DNA of 64,000 nucleotides from Demequina phytophila (GCF_000971135.1 NZ_BBLW01000006.1:124001-188000); one strand, 5' to 3'; shown: positions 25,281 through 34,392, counted from the stretch's first letter. Notes: a model not told the origin generated them from the letters alone. Program-made: numbers and translations.

Positions 25281-27110
25281 ATGAAGCTCTCGGATGCCCT
25301 GCGGGGCGCCGCCGACCGCGCTCCGCTCGACGGGCTCGCGGTCGACACGGGTCGCGCCGCGCGCCGCGCCGCGACGCAGCGCGGCCTGCGCACCGGCGCG
25401 AGCGGCGTGCTCGCGTGCGGGATGGTCGTGGTGGTCGGGTACGGCGTGTCCGGCGTCACCGGCGGGGTCTCGTTCTCCACGGCGGACGATGCTGGACGTG
25501 AGGAGTCCGCGGCCGTCGCCGGGGATGCCTCGGGCGGGTCCGCGGAGGACGGCGACATGGCGGCCGGCGGCGGCGCGGCGGCATCCTCGATCGCGTGGGG
25601 CCTGTGCGGCGAGACGCTGCCGGACCTGAGCGACGTGCGCGCGCCCGTGTCCCTCGAGACGGTCCTGGACGAGGCCGTGGTCGCCGGTGCGACCGCCCCG
25701 GCCGAGCTGGCCGGCATGGTGACGGCGACGGTGCTGGTGCCGGGCTCGTACGAGGGCTTCGGCACCGACGTGGTGGTGCTGTGGGACGGGATCGTGGTGG
25801 GGACCGGGAGCGCGGACTCGGTGCTGGGAATCGCTCCGTCGCCGGATGGTCCTGTGGGGGTGGACCTCATGGAGGGCGAGCAGCCCGCGACCGGCGTGTC
25901 CGTGCCGCTGGTGAACTGCTGGGACGGCGAGCCGCTTCCCGCGGGCGACTACACGGTGGTGTCGTCGGTCGAGCTGTGGCAGGCGCCCGAGGTGGCCGAG
26001 GACGGATCCGCGGTGGCGTCGAGCGCCGGGGCGCGCGCGGTCGCGACGGCGGTACCCTTCACCGTCACCGGAGACGCCGTCGACGACCCGTTCGGCGCGT
26101 ACCTCGGCACGGTGGACCCGCCGGTGGATCCGACGCTCGAGCCGACCGAACCCAAGCCCGACGGCACGCCCTCCGACGCGAAGCCGACCGCCAACCTCGA
26201 CGCGCTCGACACGGACACCGCCCGCGACCTCTACCGGGCGGGCCTGGCGGGGGCCTGGGACATGGCGGCGGGGTCGCAGCGGTGGCTGGTCTCCGGGGAC
26301 TCGTCAGGCGATCTCGCCTCGACATGGTTCGGGTGCGCGTGGGAGGGCGACGGCGCGTTCCCGGCGCGATCCTCCGCGATGGACCTGCTCGACGTGTCCG
26401 TCGACGCGCCCACGACCATCGACGTGAGCTACGGCTGGGTGGTCGACGGCAACCCCGCGGTGGCAAGCCGCGTCACCAACACGTCGGCGTGGGACCTCGA
26501 CGGCTTCTGGAGCGCCGGGAGCGTGCAGCTCGCGCTGGTCCGTGACGGCCGCGTGGTCGCCGAGGCGTACCCCGTCGACCCGCGCCTGCAGGGCGTGGTC
26601 GCGTACGGGGGCGTCGCGGAGCCCGCGATCGCCGAGGACACGGCCACGGCCCTGGACTCGGGCGCCGGTGCCGCGGACATGACCATCGCGCCGTACCCCG
26701 CTCCCGACAGCGGGCTGGGGCGTGGCGAGACCGTCGCGACGGAGCTGCTGTGGCGCGACGTCACGGGCTGCTGGGACGAGTCCGGCCAGGCCGCGGTGGA
26801 GCCCGGCACCTACACGCTGCTCGCGATGCACTACCTCACGGTGAGCGGCGACGCGGCGTGGACGGGGGCGACCGGCGACGGCTCGACCAGCGACCTCGGA
26901 GGCACGGTCCGCGACTCGCTCGGCGACGCGGACGACGGCCCGTCCCTGATGGCGCCCGAGCCCGGCAGCCTCGACGGCACGAGCACGGGCGGCACCTCGG
27001 AGGGGCGGTCCGGCGGCGCCGGCGACGCGGCCATGCCTCCGATCGACGGGGCGTACGACGCCGTCGACTTCCAGGTGTGGACGTCGCTCGGGACGCTCAG
27101 CATCCGCTGA
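25281..27110 (+). CDS. large membrane-anchored extracytoplasmic protein, putative sigma partner
   Basis: 609 residues. A basic cytoplasmic arm of about 38 residues (RAARRAATQRGLR) leads into one helix (about 40-60); the rest is outside and acidic, rich in Asp, Val and Thr, with an immunoglobulin-like or all-beta character and two GGEPLP/GQAAVEPGTYTL-type units suggesting a duplicated domain (each with a Cys in a NCWDG or GCWDE motif). No enzymatic motif is visible. The ATG has GGAAGG upstream and begins one base after the sigma-factor stop, so it is co-expressed. By position it may hold the sigma factor at the membrane, with the outer domain as sensor. Confidence 0.75.
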   Translation: MKLSDALRGAADRAPLDGLAVDTGRAARRAATQRGLRTGASGVLACGMVVVVGYGVSGVTGGVSFSTADDAGREESAAVAGDASGGSAEDGDMAAGGGAAASSIAWGLCGETLPDLSDVRAPVSLETVLDEAVVAGATAPAELAGMVTATVLVPGSYEGFGTDVVVLWDGIVVGTGSADSVLGIAPSPDGPVGVDLMEGEQPATGVSVPLVNCWDGEPLPAGDYTVVSSVELWQAPEVAEDGSAVASSAGARAVATAVPFTVTGDAVDDPFGAYLGTVDPPVDPTLEPTEPKPDGTPSDAKPTANLDALDTDTARDLYRAGLAGAWDMAAGSQRWLVSGDSSGDLASTWFGCAWEGDGAFPARSSAMDLLDVSVDAPTTIDVSYGWVVDGNPAVASRVTNTSAWDLDGFWSAGSVQLALVRDGRVVAEAYPVDPRLQGVVAYGGVAEPAIAEDTATALDSGAGAADMTIAPYPAPDSGLGRGETVATELLWRDVTGCWDESGQAAVEPGTYTLLAMHYLTVSGDAAWTGATGDGSTSDLGGTVRDSLGDADDGPSLMAPEPGSLDGTSTGGTSEGRSGGAGDAAMPPIDGAYDAVDFQVWTSLGTLSIR

Positions 27111-27255
27111 CGCCCCCGACATCGCAGGTAAACGATGTGGGCTTTGTCACAACTCACGCACGAGAGGGGCAACACGCGCCACGCTGTTATGGAAATCGTG
27201 CCGATAGAAAGTATTGAATCGGCTTACGCGGTTGCCTCCGGCGATCGCGGACAGG

Positions 27256-27300
27256 TTTCCTGACAGCGGCACGATCCCTCAGCCGTCCGCTGACAGGAAA
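27256..27300 (-). terminator. hairpin downstream of the Tad pilin genes
   Basis: TTTCCTGACAGCGG (27256-27269) and CCGCTGACAGGAAA (27287-27300) are inverted repeats with one mismatch and a 17-base loop, 25 bases beyond the stop of the last tad gene on the minus strand. It may terminate that transcript, though no T run follows. Confidence 0.55.
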
Positions 27301-27324
27301 ACGCCGGCGGCGGTCCGACCCCCC

Positions 27325-27702
27325 TCAGCTCGTGCCGCCGCCGGCACCCCCTCTCCCCGCCCTCGCCGAGGCGCCCCTCCCCTCGACCTCCACGGTCACG
27401 GTCACCGTGCCGCGCGGGTCCGCCACGCAGCCACGCACCGCGCCACCCGCACGCGCGGCCACGGCCGTCGCGACGGCGCACACCGCGCCGGGATGGACCG
27501 GCGATCCGCGTGCGAGCACGGCGCGGGCCTCAACCGCGCCCGCCAGGGCCGCGCCGTCCGCGGCCGCCTGCGCCCGTGCGAGGGACCCGACGGCTCCCGC
27601 CGCGACCGCGAGCGCGAGCACCGCGACCAGCGCCGCCAACGCGATCGCGATCGCCACCACCGACCCGGCGCCGGCGTCCTCACGGGGCCCGCGCATCGTC
27701 AT
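27325..27702 (-). CDS. TadE-like secreted minor pilin (Rv3654c-type)
   Basis: 125-residue protein with a short N-terminus (MTMRGPREDAGAGSVVAIAI) leading into a single helix, the pattern of the helicase/secretion-neighbourhood TadE-like family. After the helix the sequence is small-residue-rich with two cysteines (PGAVCAVAT and VRGCVADP) that probably form a disulfide outside the cell. Its ATG overlaps the stop of the TadE gene (ATGA). It is the last gene of the pilin operon. Confidence 0.8.
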   Translation of the reverse strand: MTMRGPREDAGAGSVVAIAIALAALVAVLALAVAAGAVGSLARAQAAADGAALAGAVEARAVLARGSPVHPGAVCAVATAVAARAGGAVRGCVADPRGTVTVTVEVEGRGASARAGRGGAGGGTS

Positions 27703-28025
27703 CCCTCCGCCGGCAGGGCGGCGGTCGCGGACCGCGCACCCCACGGCCACCCGAGATCCACCGTCACGGTCACCTCGACCCAGCCGTCGGCGCGACCGAT
27801 GCCCACGTGAGCACCGGGCCCGGCGGCGCGAGTCGCCGCGGCGACCGCGGCATCGTCCCCGGCAATCGCGCCCGCTCTGGCGCCCGCGAGGGCGGCGGCG
27901 GGCGCGGCTACACCGACGGCAGCCGCCTGCACCGCCGACAGCGTCGCGGCGAGCACGACGACCGCGGCCGGCAGCGCGAGCGCGAGCTCGACGGTCGCCG
28001 ATCCACGGTCGTCGCGCATCCTCAT
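27699..28025 (-). CDS. TadE family pilus protein
   Basis: 108-residue minor pseudopilin. RGSATVELALALPAAV is the typical TadE cleavage/helix motif: a charged N-terminus, a conserved Glu in the helix, and a following soluble part ending in LGWPWGARSATA. Its ATG overlaps the stop of the pilin gene upstream and its TGA overlaps the next gene, so three pilin genes are co-translated. Confidence 0.82.
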   Translation of the reverse strand: MRMRDDRGSATVELALALPAAVVVLAATLSAVQAAAVGVAAPAAALAGARAGAIAGDDAAVAAATRAAGPGAHVGIGRADGWVEVTVTVDLGWPWGARSATAALPAEG

Positions 28026-28183
28026 GTGCCGAGCGCCCCGCGAAGGATGCCCATGAGCAGCCCCCGCACCTCGTCGGACTTGAGGATCACCACGAGCAGG
28101 CCGGCGAACCCGGCCGCGGCCACCGTGACGAGCGCGTACTCGACCGTGGCCATCCCCTCGTCGCTGTGCAGATCCCTCTCCAT
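28022..28183 (-). CDS. Flp-type major pilin (DUF4244)
   Basis: 53-residue pilin precursor. The N-terminus HSDEGMATVEYALVTVAAAG carries the prepilin-like site (G|MATVEYA with the conserved Glu) that in Flp pilins is cut by TadV; the hydrophobic helix VTVAAAGFAGLLVVI follows and the C-terminus is short. The ATG at 28183 follows AAGGGAGTGGGA. It heads the three-gene pilin operon, separated from tadA and tadB by the opposed CLC gene. Confidence 0.85.
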   Translation of the reverse strand: MERDLHSDEGMATVEYALVTVAAAGFAGLLVVILKSDEVRGLLMGILRGALGT

Positions 28184-28363
28184 TCCCACTCCCTTCTCCG
28201 GTGCTCTCCACGCTCCGCGCGTGGCGGCGCCACGGCGAGCACGACGCCGAGATCTGTGGGCGACCGGCGTCGACGCGGGGGCCGTGGACATCGCGGGAGG
28301 GGCGCCGCGGCCTAGAGTGGCCGGAGGGCATCAGACGCCCTGGCACACGCCTCGAGGGGGACC

Positions 28364-29665
28364 ATGAACGACGTCGCGCAGAGCCCGAGCCCCGCGTTGC
28401 TCGCGAAGTCCGCGATCCCTGCGGCGATCGTCGGAGTCGGGTCCGCGCTGGTGCTGTTCGGCGTCGACGCGGTCGCGCACCAGCTGCACCAGGTGTGGTG
28501 GGAGGTCCTGCCGGACGCCTTGGGCGTCGACGGCGAGGCGCGCTGGTGGGCGGCGCTCATCCTCATCCTCACCGGCGCGCTGGTGGGGCTCACCCTGTGG
28601 AAGGCGCCCGGGCACGGCGGCCACGACACGGCCACCGTCGAGCTCGTGTCGCCGCCGCTGCCGTGGCGCACGCTCCCTGGTGTGGCGGTCGCGCTGATCC
28701 TGGGCCTCGCGGGCGGCGTCAGCCTTGGCCCCGAGGGGCCCATCATCATGATCGCGACGGGCCTGACGGTGATCGCCTACCGGAAGTTTCTCCCCCAGGT
28801 CCCGGTGCCGCTCATCATGATGATCTCCACCGCGGCGATGCTGGGCGCCATGCTCGGCACCCCCGTGGCGGCGGCGCTGGTGCTCACCAGCGTGCTCGGC
28901 GGGTCCGCGCCCGGCCAGCTGTGGGACAAGCTGTTCGCGCCGCTCGTCGCCGCCGGCACGGGTGCCGCGGTGTATCACCTGCTCGGCGGCGCGTCGTGGG
29001 ACATGGGGCTGCCCGACTACTCCGTGCAGTGGATCGACCTCCTCTCGGCGTCGATCATCGGCGTGATCGGCGCCGCGCTCGGCGCCGGCGCCGCGGCGCT
29101 CTTCGCGCCCGCGCACCGCATGTTCCGGCGGCTGGGCCACCCGATGCTGTACGTCACCGCGGGCGGCGTGCTGCTCGCCGTCCTGGTGCTCATCGGCGGC
29201 CAGATCACCACCGGCAAGGGCGCAGACCAGACGGCGGAGATCCTCGCGACGTGGCAGGACTACTCGATCGCGGGGCTGGCGCTCATCGTGGTGGTGAAGC
29301 TGTTCGCGATCGTGGTCTCGGGCGCCGCGGGCTTCCGCGGCGGACGCATCTTCCCCGCGATGTTCACGGGCGTGGCGCTCGGGGTCTTCTCCCACGCGCT
29401 GGTGCCGGCCGTGCCGCTCACCCTCGCGGTCGCCGCCGGCGTGGTCGGCGTGGTGTTCGCCGTGGGCCGCGACGGCTGGCTCGCCCTGTTCGGCGGCGTG
29501 CTCATCTCCGGCTCGATCACGGTGCTGCCGGTCCTGTGCATCGCCGTCCTCCCCATGTGGCTGGTGCTCACGCGCGCTCCGCACATGCTGGTCCACGAGG
29601 CGCCCGCGCACGCCGGCGAGGCGCATGCCGCGGCCCCCGACGCCGGCGGGACCACCGCCCGCTAG
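28364..29665 (+). CDS. CLC family chloride channel or H+/Cl- antiporter
   Basis: 433-residue CLC protein with about 11 hydrophobic segments. The selectivity-filter motif LGPEGPII (the usual GREGP region) and GGRIFPAMFTG (the GxFxP motif) are present. The gating glutamate in GPEGP is kept. It is encoded on the opposite strand inside the tad locus: its promoter region lies beside the flp gene, and its TAG stop shares the four bases CTAG with the stop of the minus-strand tadB gene. This placement suggests insertion of the gene into a once continuous cluster, or rearrangement. Confidence 0.87.
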   Translation: MNDVAQSPSPALLAKSAIPAAIVGVGSALVLFGVDAVAHQLHQVWWEVLPDALGVDGEARWWAALILILTGALVGLTLWKAPGHGGHDTATVELVSPPLPWRTLPGVAVALILGLAGGVSLGPEGPIIMIATGLTVIAYRKFLPQVPVPLIMMISTAAMLGAMLGTPVAAALVLTSVLGGSAPGQLWDKLFAPLVAAGTGAAVYHLLGGASWDMGLPDYSVQWIDLLSASIIGVIGAALGAGAAALFAPAHRMFRRLGHPMLYVTAGGVLLAVLVLIGGQITTGKGADQTAEILATWQDYSIAGLALIVVVKLFAIVVSGAAGFRGGRIFPAMFTGVALGVFSHALVPAVPLTLAVAAGVVGVVFAVGRDGWLALFGGVLISGSITVLPVLCIAVLPMWLVLTRAPHMLVHEAPAHAGEAHAAAPDAGGTTAR

Positions 29666-30522
29666 CCACCCCCTCCCGCCAGCACGCTCCCGCCCACCAC
29701 CGCGACGAGCAGCGGCGCGAGGCCCACCGCCAGGAACGCCGGCAGCAGGCACAGCGCGAGCGGCAGGGCGACGCGCACCCCCAGCTCCCCCGCCGCCACC
29801 GCGGCCTCCGTGCGGGCGCGCCGCGCGGCGGCCCGGGACACCGCCTCGAGGGAGGCGACCGGGCTCGCCCCGGCCCTCACGGCCGGCAGCACCGCCCGCG
29901 CCACGCCGTCCCAGGGCGGGTCGGCCCCCTCCATCCCGTCGGCGAGCGACGCGAGACCCGGCTCCCCCAGCGCCTCCCCCACCGCCCTCACCGCGCCCGG
30001 CACCGACGCCCCGGCCTCGAGCGCGGCCGCCACCAGCGCCGCCCCGGCGACCACGGCATCGGCCTCCCCACCCGCGGCACCCGCCCGCGCGACGATCCGT
30101 GCGGTCCACGCCCGCCCCGCCCACGTGAGCGCACCCCCGATCCCGAGCAGCACCCACCCGAGCGGCGTGAGCGCGAGCACCCGGAGCGTGCGGGCGTCGA
30201 CCAGCGCGCCGAGGGCGAGCCCCGCCACCGGCAGCCACATCAGCACGCGCGCGCTCAGGCGCGGGCCCGCCAGCGCGGCACGGCGGAGGGCGTCCGCCTC
30301 GCGCGCGTCGGCGCCGGCCTCCGCGATCGCGAGCAGCATCGACGCGAGCGGCGCACCCGTGCGGACGGCCAGCGCGTCCGCCGCGGCGACGGCGCGCTCC
30401 AGCGTCCCGTCCGGGCTCGCGGGGACCTCGACACCGGCGCGCGCCCACGCGTCTGCGGACGGCAGCCCCGCGCGCAGCAGCCCCACCACGCGCGGCAGCG
30501 ACTGGTCCCACCCCTCGCTCAC
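29662..30522 (-). CDS. TadB/TadC-like pilus assembly membrane protein
   Basis: 286-residue type II secretion F-domain protein: cytoplasmic helical N-terminal part, then three or four hydrophobic helices (about 115-150 and 255-286). It starts at a GTG whose GTGA overlaps the tadA stop. Actinobacterial tad clusters usually have two such proteins (TadB and TadC); only one is present here. It ends in a CTAG shared with the convergent CLC gene. Confidence 0.82.
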   Translation of the reverse strand: MSEGWDQSLPRVVGLLRAGLPSADAWARAGVEVPASPDGTLERAVAAADALAVRTGAPLASMLLAIAEAGADAREADALRRAALAGPRLSARVLMWLPVAGLALGALVDARTLRVLALTPLGWVLLGIGGALTWAGRAWTARIVARAGAAGGEADAVVAGAALVAAALEAGASVPGAVRAVGEALGEPGLASLADGMEGADPPWDGVARAVLPAVRAGASPVASLEAVSRAAARRARTEAAVAAGELGVRVALPLALCLLPAFLAVGLAPLLVAVVGGSVLAGGGG

Positions 30523-31517
30523 GCCGCCACCCCCGCCGCGAGCGCGCGCAGCCCCGGCCACGCGGTCCCGAAGCGTTCCCCCGCGACGTCGCGCTCGACC
30601 GCGGTCACCGTCGTGAGGCCGTCCCCGTCCGCGCGCAGCCGCGCGACCTCCCGCACCCGCCTGCCCGTCGCGCCGCGTTCGACGTGCACCACCACCGCGA
30701 AGGCCGCCGCCGCCTGGGCGGCCAGCTGCGCGGGCGAGAGCCCCGCGAGGACCGCGAGCGCCTCGAGTCGCGCGGGCACGTCTCGCGCGGAGTTGGCATG
30801 CACGGTCGTGAGCGCGCCGCGATGTCCCGTGTTGGCCGCGGCGAGCACCTCCCGCAGCTCCGCCCCGCGGCACTCCCCCAGGACTATCCGGTCCGGCCGC
30901 ATCCGCAGCGCCTCCCGCACCAGCCGCTCGAGCGGCACCGCTCCCGCGCCCTCGACGTTGGGCCGGCGCTCGACCAGCCGCACCACGTGCGGGTGCCCGA
31001 GCGCGAGCTCCCCCGCCTCCTCGACCAGCACGATCCGCTCCCCGGGGTCCGCGGCGGTGAGCAGCGACGCGAGCAGCGTGGTCTTGCCCGCGCCGGTGCC
31101 GCCGGAGACCAGCAGCGGCACCCGGGCCCGCACGAGCGAGGCGAGCAGTCCCGCCACCTCCTGCGACAGCATCCCGCCCGCGACCAGGTCGTCCAGCGCG
31201 AACGGCGTCGCACGGATGCGCCTGAGCGAGATCGCGGCGCACCCGTCCGCGATGGGCGGCAGCACCGCGTGGAGGCGCGTGCCGTCGGCGAGGCGGGCGT
31301 CCACGGTGGGCGCGGCATCGTCCAACCGCCGGCCGGCGGAGGCCGCGAGCGCGACCGCCAGCGTGCGCACGTCCTCCGCGGTCGCGAGGTCGACGGGCCG
31401 GCGCTCGATCCCCTGCCCCCGGTCCACCCAGGCGACGCCGGGCGCGTGCACCATGACGTCCGTGACGCCGGGCAGCGCGAGCAGCGGCGCGAGGGGTCCC
31501 GCGGGGAGGTCGGTCAC
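30519..31517 (-). CDS. tadA: Tad/type II secretion ATPase
   Basis: 332-residue VirB11/PilT-like ATPase for pilus assembly. P-loop SGGTGAGKTT (about 140-149), Asp box VLVEEAGEL, Walker B RIVLGECRG and His box GHRGALTTVHANS are all present. The N-terminal domain is short (about 90 residues). The start is GTG 31517. It is the first gene of the split tad locus, directly upstream of the TadB/C-like gene; no CpaE/TadZ-like partner is adjacent. Confidence 0.93.
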   Translation of the reverse strand: MTDLPAGPLAPLLALPGVTDVMVHAPGVAWVDRGQGIERRPVDLATAEDVRTLAVALAASAGRRLDDAAPTVDARLADGTRLHAVLPPIADGCAAISLRRIRATPFALDDLVAGGMLSQEVAGLLASLVRARVPLLVSGGTGAGKTTLLASLLTAADPGERIVLVEEAGELALGHPHVVRLVERRPNVEGAGAVPLERLVREALRMRPDRIVLGECRGAELREVLAAANTGHRGALTTVHANSARDVPARLEALAVLAGLSPAQLAAQAAAAFAVVVHVERGATGRRVREVARLRADGDGLTTVTAVERDVAGERFGTAWPGLRALAAGVAA

Positions 31518-31680
31518 CCCACGAGCGTCGCTCCCGCGGCGCGGGCGTGCCAGGCCCGACGTCGTTCCTGGGGACGATGCGGCGGTGGCGCGGGCACGGG
31601 GACATCGGCCCGCGCGGGGCCGGGCGGGAACCGGGTCAGGGCCGAGCCGGGCTGTCGGGGCGTGCGGCTACGCTGACGTC

Positions 31681-32490
31681 ATGGCGGCAGCGGGTCCGCG
31701 GCAGAGCGCGGCATTCTTCGACCTGGACAAGACCATCATCGCGAGGTCCTCGTCCATGGCGTTCTCGCGCTCGTTCTACGAGGGCGGCCTCATCACCCGC
31801 AGCAAGGCGCTGCGTACCGCGTTCGCGCAGTTCCTGTTCGAGGTCGGCGGAGCGGACGAGCGCCAGACGTCGCGGCTGCGCGACGCGCTCAGCGAGCTCA
31901 TCACGGGCTGGGACGTGGCTCAGGTCGACGAGATCGTCGGGGAGACGCTTCACGAGCACATCGACCCGATCGTCTACCAGGAGGCGCTCGACCTGATCCG
32001 GCGGCACCAGGCCAACGGCCGTGACGTCGTGATCGTGAGCGCGTCCGCGCACCAGGTGGTCGAGCCGATCGCCCGGCTGCTGGGCGCGGACGCCGTGGTC
32101 GCCTCGCGCATGGAGGTCGAGGAGGGCCGCTTCACCGGGGAGATCTCGTTCTACGCGTACGGCCCGGCCAAGGCGGACGCGATCAGGGAGCTCGCGGACC
32201 AGCGCGGCTACGACCTCCCCACCAGCTACGCGTACTCCGACTCGATCACGGACGCCCCCATGCTCGACGAGGTGGGCCACGGCTTCGCGGTCAATCCGGA
32301 CCGTGCGATGCGCCGCGCCGCCCGCCGCCACGGCTGGGGGGTGCTGGTGTTCCGCAAGCCGGTCGGGCTTCGCTCGCCCGCCGGGACACGCCCCGCGATC
32401 GTCGCCACGGTCGCGCTCGCCGCCGTCGCGACGGTGTGGCTCGTGGCGCTCGCCGCGCGCGGCAGATCGGGCCGGGACCAGGACATCTGA
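31681..32490 (+). CDS. HAD-IB family hydrolase (SerB-like), C-terminal membrane anchor
   Basis: 269-residue HAD phosphatase: motif I FFDLDKTI, motif II VSASAH, motif III with K (GPAKADAI) and motif IV SDSITDAPML. Phosphoserine-phosphatase-like, but with a C-terminal helix (PAIVATVALAAVATVWLVAL) that anchors it at the membrane. It sits upstream of tadA in the opposite direction, matching the position of Rv3661 in M. tuberculosis. The substrate is unproven. Confidence 0.87.
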   Translation: MAAAGPRQSAAFFDLDKTIIARSSSMAFSRSFYEGGLITRSKALRTAFAQFLFEVGGADERQTSRLRDALSELITGWDVAQVDEIVGETLHEHIDPIVYQEALDLIRRHQANGRDVVIVSASAHQVVEPIARLLGADAVVASRMEVEEGRFTGEISFYAYGPAKADAIRELADQRGYDLPTSYAYSDSITDAPMLDEVGHGFAVNPDRAMRRAARRHGWGVLVFRKPVGLRSPAGTRPAIVATVALAAVATVWLVALAARGRSGRDQDI

Positions 32491-32571
32491 CCCGAATTCC
32501 GGCCCTGATAACTGCGTTAGTGTGTTCTCGCCCGGGCGCGAAGGTCGCGCCGCGGCAGGGGGATCGCATCG

Positions 32572-32724
32572 ATGAACAAGGCTCTGGCGGCGGCGCTCGT
32601 GGGCGTGCTCGGGCTCGCGCTCGGCTTCGGCGCCGGCTACCTGTGGGACAACTCCCGCGGCGGCGACGGCGACCCCGCGGACAGCCCCACCCCGACCGCC
32701 TCGGCGACCCCGGCATCGTCCTGA
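32572..32724 (+). CDS. small single-helix membrane protein
   Basis: 50-residue ORF with one helix (LAAALVGVLGLALGFGAGYL) and a hydrophilic Gly/Asp then Thr/Pro-rich tail (PTPTASATPASS). The ATG follows AGGGGG by about nine bases. It lies between the HAD phosphatase and the secreted protein; the tail ends in one GCATCGTCC copy. A small but well-formed gene; function unknown. Confidence 0.6.
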   Translation: MNKALAAALVGVLGLALGFGAGYLWDNSRGGDGDPADSPTPTASATPASS

Positions 32725-32730
32725 AACCCG

Positions 32731-32756
32731 CCCTGTGTGCAGTACGTCACACGGGG
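32731..32756. promoter_or_regulatory. inverted repeat upstream of the secreted-protein gene
   Basis: CCCTGTGTG (32731-32739) and CACACGGGG (32748-32756) are inverted with one mismatch around an 8-base spacer. It lies between a small ORF and the TTG start at 32876 and could be an operator or a terminator. Confidence 0.35.
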
Positions 32757-32875
32757 CCGGATCGGGCCTGCACGGCCGGGCGAGGCGAGTCCGAATCGTC
32801 CCATCGATGACGTATCCTCGCCACAGCCCCCTCGCGTCGCCGGTGGGCTGAGCACACCCTTCTCGAGGACGTCAC

Positions 32876-33835
32876 TTGCGCAAGATCCTTCTCGCCCTCG
32901 CCGCGCTGGTCATCGCGGTGGGCTCCGCCGCCGCCGGATGGTTCGGTGTCAAGGCGTGGAAGGCGTCGCAGGTCGCGGGCGGCCCGCTCCCGAGCCCCAT
33001 CACCTCGCAGCCGACCAGCGGCGAGACCGTGCCGCTCACCTTCCGCCTGTCCGAGGTGGTCGCGTCCGGCAACCAACTGTTCGACCCGCCCGCGTGCGGC
33101 GAGACGTGGACGCCCGACGGCGCCGACGCGAACGGCGTGCTGCCCGTGGTGGACGCCTCCCTGCAGGAGGTCGACGGCGTCGACACCGTCACCGTCATCC
33201 CCGGCTACACCACCGAGACCGCGGGCCTGGGCTTCCTCGCATCCGAGGGCAACATCATCGTGACCAGGGACGATGTGGTGGTCACCCCGGACTGGGGAGG
33301 CGAGTTCGTCCCGGAGTACTTTGTCGCGACGCCCGGCGAGACCACGCTGACGCAGAACAACCTGTCGGTCACGGCGGCGCTGCTGTGCGACGTGTCCGCG
33401 GACCTCAACGCGATCTGGCAGGGCTTCGACTGGTCGACCGCCACCGAGGACGAGATCGCCGCGAAGCAGGCCGAGGCCGCCGAGTTCTACGCCGCCCACG
33501 AGTCGCTGCCCGCGGGCACCTACCGCGTCTACCAGTGGTCGCCGATCATCCTCGGGGAGCCGGCCGCGATCGCGCGCGTGCTCGCCGAGGAGGGCATCAC
33601 GGGACTGTCGGGCCTCCAGTACAACGCGGGCTACACGTCGCTGTACGACGACCCTCGCGTGCAGGACAACTGCACGGACCAGGTGGATGCGGACGGCAAC
33701 CTGCTGCAGCGCAGCTGCGACGTCCCCGAGGACGTGCTCGCCGAGGTGCTCGAGCGCGACGTGCCCGTCGAGTACATCGCCGACGTGCCGCCCGCCGTGG
33801 CGTTCTCGCTGGCGGCGGAGTTCACGGTCGACTAG
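32876..33835 (+). CDS. secreted protein of unknown function, possible lipid-free
   Basis: 319-residue protein with a signal peptide or N-terminal helix (KILLALAALVIAVGSAAAGW). The extracytoplasmic part is all-beta-like, with two long Ig-like segments and several cysteines (PPACGETWT, LLCDVSAD, DNCTDQ, RSCDVPED) that may form disulfides; no catalytic motif is visible. The start is a TTG with GAGG upstream. The region downstream holds a dispersed repeat. I recognise no family. Confidence 0.7.
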   Translation: MRKILLALAALVIAVGSAAAGWFGVKAWKASQVAGGPLPSPITSQPTSGETVPLTFRLSEVVASGNQLFDPPACGETWTPDGADANGVLPVVDASLQEVDGVDTVTVIPGYTTETAGLGFLASEGNIIVTRDDVVVTPDWGGEFVPEYFVATPGETTLTQNNLSVTAALLCDVSADLNAIWQGFDWSTATEDEIAAKQAEAAEFYAAHESLPAGTYRVYQWSPIILGEPAAIARVLAEEGITGLSGLQYNAGYTSLYDDPRVQDNCTDQVDADGNLLQRSCDVPEDVLAEVLERDVPVEYIADVPPAVAFSLAAEFTVD

Positions 33836-33858
33836 CGGCGCGCGCGGCGCCAGGCCCG

Positions 33859-33954
33859 ACTCCACACGTGGGCGGGGCTGGGAGCGCTCTCGCGGTGCAA
33901 CTCGCGTCGCATCTCCCGACCACCGGGGTTGCAGTTGCAGAATCCGTGTGGAGA
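33859..33954 (+). repeat. dispersed intergenic repeat family A, copy 2
   Basis: ACTCCACACG at 33859, core TGCAACTCGCGTCGCAT (33896-33912) and TGCAGAATCCGTGTGGAG ending near 33952. Same element as 19056-19149 (reversed) and 51021-51116. It lies between the secreted protein and the convergent small protein gene. Confidence 0.7.
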
Positions 33955-33979
33955 ACGGTCGGCTGACGCGGTCAGGGCG

Positions 33980-34252
33980 TCAGCCGGACTTGCGGCGGAA
34001 CTGCTGAGGCGCGTGCGCGGAGCCGTTGCCGCGCAGGTGCGCACCCGGCCCCTGCGCGGCACCATGCAGCCCCCCGCCCTGGCCGTCGTTGCCGACAGCT
34101 GCGGCCATCACCGCCTGCGCGTCGCCGTCCTTGACGGACGACAGGAAGCTCTGCGCGGGCTCGTCCTTGAGCATCTTGGCGAGCTTCCCGTGGTGGAAGA
34201 TGTGGACCTCGCCGTTGGTGCGGGTCCGGTAGTCGAAGCCTTCAGCACTCAT
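33980..34252 (-). CDS. small conserved actinobacterial protein
   Basis: 90-residue protein. An N-terminal stretch [20 protein letters not shown] is followed by [18 protein letters not shown] and a Gly/Ala-rich, low-complexity C-terminus ([17 protein letters not shown]). The first 50 residues resemble a small family of actinobacterial proteins of unknown role. The ATG at 34252 is preferred over an upstream frame extension. It is divergent from acs. Confidence 0.6.
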   Translation of the reverse strand: MSAEGFDYRTRTNGEVHIFHHGKLAKMLKDEPAQSFLSSVKDGDAQAVMAAAVGNDGQGGGLHGAAQGPGAHLRGNGSAHAPQQFRRKSG

Positions 34253-34392
34253 CGCCCCAGGCTCGCACGGACCGGACCGAAGCGCGCGGGGAAACCCGCG
34301 CATCGTCCCCCGCGACACGGGCGACCCATCGAATACCAGGCCCTCTAACAAAGCCTTCACAGCCCCGGGACCTTGGTCCTAGGGTGGCGCGC

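Noticed and set aside
33879-33892. TGGGAGCGCTCTCG as a second CebR-type operator
   Set aside because: It lies inside repeat copy 2 of family A, has two mismatches to the box, and no carbohydrate gene starts nearby.
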